Shown in pieces: positions 57,163-64,000 of a stretch of DNA of 64,000 bases; position 1 is the first letter of the stretch; each line of letters begins with the position of its first letter. Source of the stretch: Paraphysomonas bandaiensis (lineage: Eukaryota > Chrysophyceae); contig CBFFRP010000365.1 of NCBI GenBank assembly GCA_965644295.1, positions 167,793 through 231,792 of the forward strand. Reading direction: 5' to 3'. Under the pieces are notes generated by a model. The model did no database searches, was not told where the DNA came from, and saw only the letters and a program-made list of their open reading frames with translations. The translations under genes and the position numbers were made by a program.

Positions 57163-59483
57163 TGTCTTACCAGTTAAGCAGTGAGGAAATCAAATCCATA
57201 CTGTGTAAAGATATCGGACAGGAATATACAGATGATGATATTGATAAACTCGCTCAGAACTACAGTGTTAAGCTTACTGATTTAGTTGGTAGAAATGAGA
57301 CTTCATCGAGTTCACGTTGTTCTCAATTGGAGGTTGAATTCTCATCGATAGCTGCAAATGCTCCCGTGTTGGAGGAATATTTACATGGGAAATACAACGA
57401 GGCAAGATATCTATGCGAAGAACTTATTGCAAGTAATCCTCAAGACCCACTACTGTTGCTCGATATGGGTAAAATTTTCTTGAAGCTGGAGAAATTCGAC
57501 GAAGCACTGGGTCAATTTAAGCAGGCTATTAGTCTAGTGCGTCGACGGTGTCGCCACGGTAGCAACTCCTCTGGTTCTGGGATTTCTACCACCTCCACTG
57601 CGAGGTCATTTTGTTTTACTGTAAATGAGGTATCTTTTGTTGCCTATTGTGGCATGGGTCAAGCTTATGAAGGTAGGCTGTGTTTATCTGTACTTACTGC
57701 TGTTCATGGGGCAACGACTAGGTTTGGGAAAGTGCAACCGGGCAGTGACTTGCTATGTCCTAGCTCTAAAATTCCATCGACCTCCTCAGACTACTCTGAA
57801 CTCTTCGCTTCCTCCTCCGCCACCTCTGAGTGGTACTACTGCAGTTATACCTTCTAGTTATGTGCCTCTGCCAACTGCAGTCGAGGAGGGATTTGATATA
57901 GAGTTTGCTTTGAAGCGCCTACTTCCGGCTAGGTCAGATACTGGTGAAGTTGACATAGAAGAAGCGCTATCACTGCACTCTGTACAGCATATAGATGAAC
58001 CCTTTCAATTCTCATGCACAATGTGTGGTGAATGCTGTCGTACTTCAGATAACATAATGCTATCTCCACATGATATATTCTTAATGACCAGGTGAATAAT
58101 TAACACGACTTTCGAACGATTATTTTATTGCTATGATTACAGATCCAGTGCACTGGGCATGTTCAATGCTAGTACAACGACGTCATTAAATCAACATGAC
58201 TATTTTAAGGTATTGATTTTCATTAGATCCTTTGCACTGTAAAGTTGTTGCTATGTGCTCCAGGGCGTGTTTCACTATACCCGAAAGGGTGGGTACCCCA
58301 TATGCTACTTGCGCCCAGTGAAACAAGCAGAGAGTAGAGGACATTGTCATTTTGCTTATCCACTGTACTCTACAAGAGTAAAGCAACCGAAAATTCATGA
58401 CCCGTCCTACGATGTGTCAAAAGGTGTGGATTACGCTGAACTTGAGAGACAAGAGAGGAATGATATAGCAGCAGTCAATAAGTCTCCTGAGTCGAATAAG
58501 AGTGCACTTTTGTCTTTCGAAGAGTACTTCACAAAATCGCTGGCGATCGATATGGCAAAGGATGGAGAAGAGCAATACAATGACACCAGTGATTCGCTGG
58601 ATGCGAATTATGATGAAGATGCTGAGGGAGCCCATGGCAGTGATAACGATAGTGGATCGGAGGAAAGTGAGGGCCCTGACTGGAGCTCAGTGCTGAATAT
58701 AGTTGGAAAACAGGCTCTGGGGTGTATGTTGGGCCCATCACACATGCCTACTATGTGTGCTTCGTATCCAGTAGCTCCAGAACTATCGCAAGCAGATTTT
58801 TGGCACGTACGACGGAGTTTCTGGAGGCGAGAAAATTCTGGAAACAAGGGAGAGGATATTGAATCATCAGTCCATAAACTTGCTCCCGGATGGCAGCTAG
58901 AGGAAATGTATGTTGTTGTGAACGCCCCTGCGTGTGAAGGGTTTCCGAGTCACATTATGAAAGATGCGGAGTCTGTACCATCGCAGTATCGTAGAGAAAA
59001 GACGCCAATCCAGCATGGACAGCTGATTGAACCTGGTCGTCAAAATCGTATTTCCGAGGAAAGAACAATGAGACAGTTCCTCGGTGAAAATTCTGGAGAT
59101 GTACTTGATAGGTGGGAGGAAAGTCAGTGGTTTATGGGACTCGTCGAAGATATATCTTGTTATCTTCCCATAGATATGATACAATCACGAGAAATTGAGC
59201 TGGTATGTTACAGGTATATCTGTGAAACGTTTTGTGATTTTTATCAATTCAGGCATTCGTTAACAAATTAGCACTGATTTGGTATAATTTTGACTCTCTC
59301 CGGACTGCCCGTTCGCGCCTTTTTAAGAGCTACAAGCGACTAAAGAAAACTATAGAAACCTTGACGTGGACATTGGTTCGTGAAACCCGTAGATTCATTA
59401 CATCTGATACACACGTGGGATCCAATGAGGCAACTTGCGTAGAAATGTATCATGATCTTTTAAATCGTTTGAATATTATGTAA
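57163..59483 (+). CDS. TPR protein fused to CxxCxxCC (YkgJ-type) metal-binding domain
   Basis: Exons 57163-57672, 57722-58091, 58143-58209, 58264-59202 and 59253-59483 encode about 705 residues. The first in-frame codon would be GTG; an acceptor at 57161-57162 suggests that the ATG is split, its A ending an upstream exon (possible donor at 57071). N-terminal part: acidic helix, then TPR-like repeats (YLHGKYNEARYLCEELIASNPQ; DMGKIFLKLEKFDEALGQFKQAI). Middle: FSCTMCGECC, the CxxCxxCC signature of YkgJ proteins thought to bind an Fe-S cluster or zinc, followed by LSPHDIFLM, YPICYLRPV and GHCHFAYPLYS, with more Cys later (GCMLGPSHMPTMCASYP, as in the family's C-terminal P-x-x-C). An acidic insert (about 430-485) splits the domain, and a helical tail ends the protein. 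The role is unknown. Confidence 0.75.
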
Positions 59484-59652
59484 ACTGAAAATATTTTCAT
59501 AGTATTGAAACCCTTGTTGCTTTTCGCTATTATTATTGTATCGATGTATCTATGCATTCAAAGTGTATATCTGGTCATTGTTCTTATCAGCATCATTCTT
59601 GTCATTAACAGTTAGCAGTATCATGACAAACTAGCGCGATATATATATTTAC

Positions 59653-60451
59653 CAGGGATAGGGAACAATATATTGTATTGCAATACATTGTACAATATAT
59701 TGCAATATATTGTAAAATATATTGATTGGTGGACTGGTCAAATATTCCATCAATAGTGTTTCTGCTAAAAGAGCTCACAATACTATTGCAATATATTGCA
59801 ATCAATATTATGATAGTCATATAAGAGAAGATTCTCAACTGTAGGGTGCAAAATGGATATAAATAACCGAGAAATTGATTACAACATTACAAAGGATAAT
59901 GAAGCTGATGTTGACTATGCGACTAAAAATCTTCAGTCAGCTCAAAAAATTAAGAAATGTACAGATCCACGAGTCATTAACGGTTGCCTGGCCTTGGTAT
60001 GTACATCCAATACATGGGAACGTCTGTTCAGCACAGCTAAACATATTATATCAGTGTTGCGCAAAAGTATCCATCCTACTTAATATGCTGTTGTTTTAGA
60101 AAGCTATTCGACAGTTATGACCGGATACTTGCATATTTCAGTTAATTCTGTGGATGAATATGGTGATGTTGACCTCACCGATGATGGCTCAGAGGATGAG
60201 GACGAGGTGGATTTTTAGTAGCTATAAGCAGCAGTTGGTTTGGTTGTCATGTGATCTTAATGACTAATACTAAAAATGAAATCTACGGATGTGTTTACCC
60301 ACTGATTAGTCAAACTAATATATCGCAATACATTGACAATATATTGCAATATATTGTAATTGTATTGTAGGACCGGTTTAAAAAATCCATCAATACTATT
60401 GATGGAACGCTCTCTAACAATAGTATTGCAATATATTGTTCCCTATCCCTG
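59653..60451. mobile_element. Non-autonomous hAT element, 799 bp (copy 2)
   Basis: Same inverted ends (CAGGGATAGGGAACAATATA) as copy 1 at 48265-49059, with a different perfect 8-bp target duplication ATATTTAC (59645-59652 and 60452-60459). The two copies differ by scattered substitutions and small insertions, for example near 60215 and around 60345-60400, so both inserted recently from a common source. Confidence 0.93.
59853..60083 (+). pseudogene. hAT transposase C-terminal fragment in copy 2
   Basis: A 76-codon frame nearly identical to that of copy 1 (a Cys replaces an Arg and an Asn a Ser), with the same WERLFSTAKHIISVLRK dimerisation signature. No catalytic core. Conservation of the frame between two copies may reflect youth rather than selection. 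Confidence 0.8.
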
Positions 60452-60837
60452 ATATTTACTACTATGCATATTTTCGACTGAGACTTGTAGACATTAAAAG
60501 CACTTCATCAACTAAACTGTAAATTTCTCTACGTGTACTACATACTCACACTGCATTTACTAAGAATACGAAGTCGATATTATATTTCGTAGACTGATAT
60601 GTACTCCTCAGATCACCTTGTTGTTGAATGTTATCAGGATAGTGCCGTAAATAACAGTAAATTATAAATTACATTCACATTGAAGTGTACTAGACATCTA
60701 AAACACGAAGTATTCCATTTGCGCAGACTAATTCAAAAGTTGTCACCGTTACAATGGCTCGGTATCTACGTGTTTTCAAAAAAAACTTGCATCAACTGCC
60801 TTTGAAAAATAAAGAGTGTGAAATAATAAAACACAAA

Positions 60838-61731
60838 TTAACAATAATTTCTAATAATCGCCTTCGGTAAAATAGCTGTCCCTCCACGAGGATTTTTTAC
60901 CATGCAATTACTCTCGAATTCGCTCCAAGTAATTGAGCCGGTGCGATTGTCGTCGAAATATGCGAACAAAGCTAAGCTTTGTACTTCATCAATATAACAG
61001 TTACTGAGTTCCAAAAACTGTCGAAATTCCAATTCATCAAGTGTTCTACTTTTATCCATGTCAAAATATTCGAAAGCTTTTCGGTTTTTTATTCTTTGTT
61101 GAGCTAAACTGTTGACTCGTTCTGACAACTTATTTTGCACTAAACGGAGAACAGATTCTTGCGTCTGACCTCGGTTATGTAGTAACCTAATAGCATTTTC
61201 GTACCTCTCCTCCAACGCCATATTCTTCCCAAGTCGACGAAAATTAGCAAAACTAGACCCCAATGCAGACTGCTCAACCATATTGCCAACATGACTCGCT
61301 CGACGCTGACGCCTCGCATTCAAGTAGCCCTGATTAGTATTATCGTTACAATCACCATCAGTTGAGTCATCTTCCGAAGCATCATTCTTTCGAACAGACA
61401 TTTTCAGTGCTTGCGAGAGGTCACGACTATTCAAAGTATACTTATCATAAGAAATTTCAAAACATTCGTCAGTATCGTCATCATAACATGTGTCAATTAC
61501 TTTCTGTGAAGCACAGCCCTGTAAAGAAACTACTGTCTTCTCTCCATAACATCCAGACGATTTTTTGGGTTCACTCTCCTGGAACGGTTTCGTATTCGAG
61601 ACTAGACAATAGTCTTGACGAGGAGGGGTACGGCGTCTTGGTGCAGGAGGTGATATAGATGGAGACGGTTCGTTAGTATCTGGACGAACAATAAGGGATT
61701 GTTTGCGTTGAAAATCCCGACGATTGGGCAT
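60838..61731 (-). CDS. EF-hand protein with disordered N-terminus
   Basis: A single-exon gene of 297 residues. Residues 1-180 are polar and probably disordered, with Pro/Arg-rich (PAPRRRTPPRQ) and acidic parts. A helical stretch follows (ERYENAIRLLHNRG, VLRLVQNKL). Two C-terminal EF-hands are visible: DMDKSRTLDELE (about 222-233) with ligand positions D, D, S, T and E, and DDNRTGSITWSE (about 258-269) with D, N, T, S and E. Both loops look able to bind Ca2+. No wider family was recognised. It is divergent from ERMARD. Confidence 0.78.
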   Translation of the reverse strand: MPNRRDFQRKQSLIVRPDTNEPSPSISPPAPRRRTPPRQDYCLVSNTKPFQESEPKKSSGCYGEKTVVSLQGCASQKVIDTCYDDDTDECFEISYDKYTLNSRDLSQALKMSVRKNDASEDDSTDGDCNDNTNQGYLNARRQRRASHVGNMVEQSALGSSFANFRRLGKNMALEERYENAIRLLHNRGQTQESVLRLVQNKLSERVNSLAQQRIKNRKAFEYFDMDKSRTLDELEFRQFLELSNCYIDEVQSLALFAYFDDNRTGSITWSEFESNCMVKNPRGGTAILPKAIIRNYC

Positions 61732-62140
61732 TCGAAAAAGATAAGGAGTGATAAGGAGTGTTATAGTTAGCTATACAGGTAGAAATGTATAAGTGATCTA
61801 CTCATGTACATGTACAGTGTATGTCTGTATCGCTGATATAACTATGTCTTGGGCTGTGTTGAAGAGACATGCAGATGGCGGGATATATTCAACTGACAAA
61901 CAGAAGTTACATACTGCTGCCTGCTGTACTACACTACGGTATACTGCTGTATATATATATGCCCACATATGTGTACATGCTGTGCATCATACTGTGTATA
62001 CCGCCGTATATGTGTCGTGTGAGGGAGATAGGAATGATATGTCTATGTGGTGATACTAGAAGAGCCTGTGGGATTATATGCATCATTGTGGACACTGTTC
62101 ATATATAAACACAAACACATCTCTTCGTAACAGTGTAAGT
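61732..62140. other. Divergent promoter spacer EF-hand / ERMARD
   Basis: About 410 bp. Frames of 79-86 codons here are low complexity with no recognised similarity. Nothing else is seen. Confidence 0.5.
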
Positions 62141-64000
62141 ATGCCAACTCCAAACACTGTCATTGACACTCTACTCAATAATACCTTTATATCATGCATA
62201 TCAGATTCTTGTTGGAATACATATCATACATGTAATTTTACATCACCAAGAAAATTCCCATCAAATTCTTTCATTTCCAATGGATACTTCAACTTCAAAG
62301 AAATTCTATCATATATATCAAATGAAGTCGAAGTCACTTCATATGAGATCATATCAATATTAGGTAAACAATCATATGAGTATATGATACAGAGAGATAC
62401 ATATATATGCCATTTAAAACATCATGATCAATTCATTCCATTATTTTTATTACATTGTACAGTAATTGAGACATTATTACATCAAGCTGTTAAATTGAAT
62501 GGTGTATCTACTGTATTACTTAAAGATGCATTGAATAGTGAGGTACTTTTACTTGTACTACCATCTGCTATAGTGGAGATGTGTCGCTATCTATTGTTAC
62601 CATCCGGTTTAAATCTTCGAAATGTTTTATGGCATGGATTTATGACACCAACAGAAGTTGATATTCATTTTTATTGTCTATTATATACATTGCGTTACAC
62701 TCTGGAAGCTGTGATAAAGGACACGAGCTACGTCAAACATACCAGGACATTAGATGAATCCCGTCACACTGAATTATACACACCATTGCGCCGTGTATGT
62801 TGTGATCCTAATGCCATTGTATCAGCACTCGCAGCGGAATCGCTCTTTCTTTTGCCTGGTCGATCAGCACTAGTTCAATCTGCATACACAGATTTTGCAC
62901 ACGGCAGGCATCTCAGCTGCTTACTGAAAGTGATTCCGTGTCTTGAGCACAGCTTACGGGTGGTGTTCTGTCTTGCAAACCAACTACCGGAGTATGTTCT
63001 AGCTGAGGAAGGTCGTTACTACAGTACGCTAGATGGATTTGGACAACGCAGTAAACATCAGTTACTACTTGACCCTTTTCTACATCCGTCGCACTCTTCT
63101 GCAGAAGCAGGAGGAATGTATACAGAGATTAACAGACTTCCTGAAGCTGTAGGTTGCGGAGCCTATTCCCTGCTTGTCGACATGTTCTTTTCGGATGCTG
63201 GTCCTAATATTCGCGGTTTGCTCGCTCATGGGGAGGTGGATCTATCTTCGGAATTTGATACAGATGGACATCACCCAATGGACAGAGATCTCTCTGGGGC
63301 GGCATGTGCTATATTGGTGCTCTTTTCATATCTGTCCTGGCGTTTCAGAAAGTCTCATGACTTTACAGAAAGACTGATACGTTCGTATAAAGAAAAAGGG
63401 TCAGTGGACCTTCTTCAAGGCAGAGTTATTTTATCACCTGCTGATGCTGATCTCTCGTTGTTGGTATCGACTGTGGAACAGTGGCAGTCACTCTATCATC
63501 CCCACCGTATGCTTGCTCGTGACATTGCACAAGCTTGCACTGCTATTGGAGATCTTTGTCGTGCATTATCATGCCGTATGGTTTCTGTTGTTGAGGCTGA
63601 TCACAGAGGGGATATAGCAAACGAAGGCTGCGAACCCATGTCCGAGTGCCAATTCAATGTTCAGGTTTGCGACAATGGTGCAGTGGTGAGTTTGTGGGAG
63701 AAATCGTCCCGTATTCATGCGCTGGTGTCTTCTGCTATTATCCCAAGCAGCATTCGAGAAAAAAAGGATCAGAAGCTGAAGAGTAACAGGAGCATAGGAG
63801 AGCTTACTGCAACTGCACTACGTACTTCAGAGAATCATATCAAAGCTCTTTCATCAAATTCCCACGCTCGTGAGTGGGATGTATTTCAAAATTTAGTGAA
63901 CTGCCTGAAATGTGTTCCTGAGCCCTCGTTACATCCACAGACTACCCCATCGGTACCATTCAAAGACCCCAGGTGTACAGTGGATGCATGTTTTCACGCC
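62141..64000 (+). CDS. ERMARD: ERMARD-like protein (DUF4209 family), open at the window end
   Basis: ERMARD is an ER-membrane-associated protein of DUF4209 linked to RNA degradation in animals. An uninterrupted frame of 620 codons starts at the ATG at 62141 and has no stop before 64000, so the C-terminus is missing. The diagnostic block SGLNLRNVLWHGFMTPTEV (about residues 163-181) is nearly identical to human ERMARD. Further matches: the LLKVIPCLEHSLRVVFCLAN repeat with LAEEGRYYSTLDGF, and the pair LPEAVG...MFFSDAGPNIRGLLAHGEVDL, which mirrors human 'GPRIRDHLSHGEI'. In animals a C-terminal membrane segment anchors the protein; here that end lies beyond the window. Lack of introns in 1.9 kb is unusual for this region. 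Confidence 0.85.
   Translation, partial: MPTPNTVIDTLLNNTFISCISDSCWNTYHTCNFTSPRKFPSNSFISNGYFNFKEILSYISNEVEVTSYEIISILGKQSYEYMIQRDTYICHLKHHDQFIPLFLLHCTVIETLLHQAVKLNGVSTVLLKDALNSEVLLLVLPSAIVEMCRYLLLPSGLNLRNVLWHGFMTPTEVDIHFYCLLYTLRYTLEAVIKDTSYVKHTRTLDESRHTELYTPLRRVCCDPNAIVSALAAESLFLLPGRSALVQSAYTDFAHGRHLSCLLKVIPCLEHSLRVVFCLANQLPEYVLAEEGRYYSTLDGFGQRSKHQLLLDPFLHPSHSSAEAGGMYTEINRLPEAVGCGAYSLLVDMFFSDAGPNIRGLLAHGEVDLSSEFDTDGHHPMDRDLSGAACAILVLFSYLSWRFRKSHDFTERLIRSYKEKGSVDLLQGRVILSPADADLSLLVSTVEQWQSLYHPHRMLARDIAQACTAIGDLCRALSCRMVSVVEADHRGDIANEGCEPMSECQFNVQVCDNGAVVSLWEKSSRIHALVSSAIIPSSIREKKDQKLKSNRSIGELTATALRTSENHIKALSSNSHAREWDVFQNLVNCLKCVPEPSLHPQTTPSVPFKDPRCTVDACFHA

Larger units (their letters stand above)
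59484..60837. other. Convergent spacer TPR-YkgJ / EF-hand gene with hAT element
   Basis: About 1.35 kb, of which 799 bp is a hAT element (59653-60451). The remainder is AT-rich with nothing recognised. Confidence 0.6.

Noticed and set aside
1-64000. CRISPR arrays, bacterial operons, phage or plasmid features
   Set aside because: No spaced direct-repeat array or ribosome-binding-site pattern is present; the spliced genes show a eukaryotic nuclear genome.

Overview
This is a nuclear window from a flagellated, intron-rich protist. Nearly all genes are split by very short GT-AG introns (about 33-92 nt, mostly 45-60 nt, AT-rich). The spacers are AT-rich and full of TATG/CATA microsatellites, and the proteins include ciliary factors (CFAP61, LRRC46). 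The organism cannot be named from the sequence. A bZIP factor with a particular C-terminal segment and a RING plus GAF-like protein remind me of stramenopiles (oomycete or diatom relatives), but that is only an impression from memory. I rebuilt gene models by following reading frame across introns. Exon phases sum correctly in all complete models except at three uncertain points, which are flagged.

Layout: NPRL2 (5' part, -), CFAP61 (+), an AMSH-type dimerisation plus OTU-like protein (-), a GT18 (MGAT5-like) glycosyltransferase (+), a MIR-like/IQ protein (-), a Niban-like PH protein (+), ribosomal protein eS28 (-), an NCLX-type cation/Ca2+ exchanger (+), RALGAPB (-), a TKL-like kinase with an altered DFG motif (+), a 6.66-kb Copia LTR retrotransposon (-), a methionine-salvage fusion protein (-), a small membrane protein (+), proteasome ATPase Rpt1 (+), LRRC46 (-), a peptidase S51 (+), a RING/GAF-like protein (+), a bZIP factor (-), a TPR plus CxxCxxCC (YkgJ-type) protein (+), an EF-hand protein (-), and ERMARD (+, runs off the end).

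The genes almost perfectly alternate in strand, forming divergent promoter pairs separated by convergent 3' spacers. Every recognisable mobile element (387-bp MITE, two near-identical ~0.8-kb hAT elements, a hAT relic, the Copia element, a dispersed repeat) sits in a convergent or tandem spacer. TATG/CATA tracts sit mostly in divergent spacers.

The best candidates for something new are: (1) a single protein joining an acireductone-dioxygenase-like domain that has lost three of four metal ligands to MtnB and MtnC; (2) an antisense ORF of about 336 codons between gag and pol of a young Copia element; (3) an AMSH-type N-terminus fused to an OTU-like cysteine protease instead of the JAMM domain; and (4) a TPR-YkgJ fusion. 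Themes shared by several genes are ciliary function, TORC1/small-GTPase control (NPRL2, RALGAPB), and ubiquitin/proteasome (AMSH-OTU, Rpt1, RING protein).
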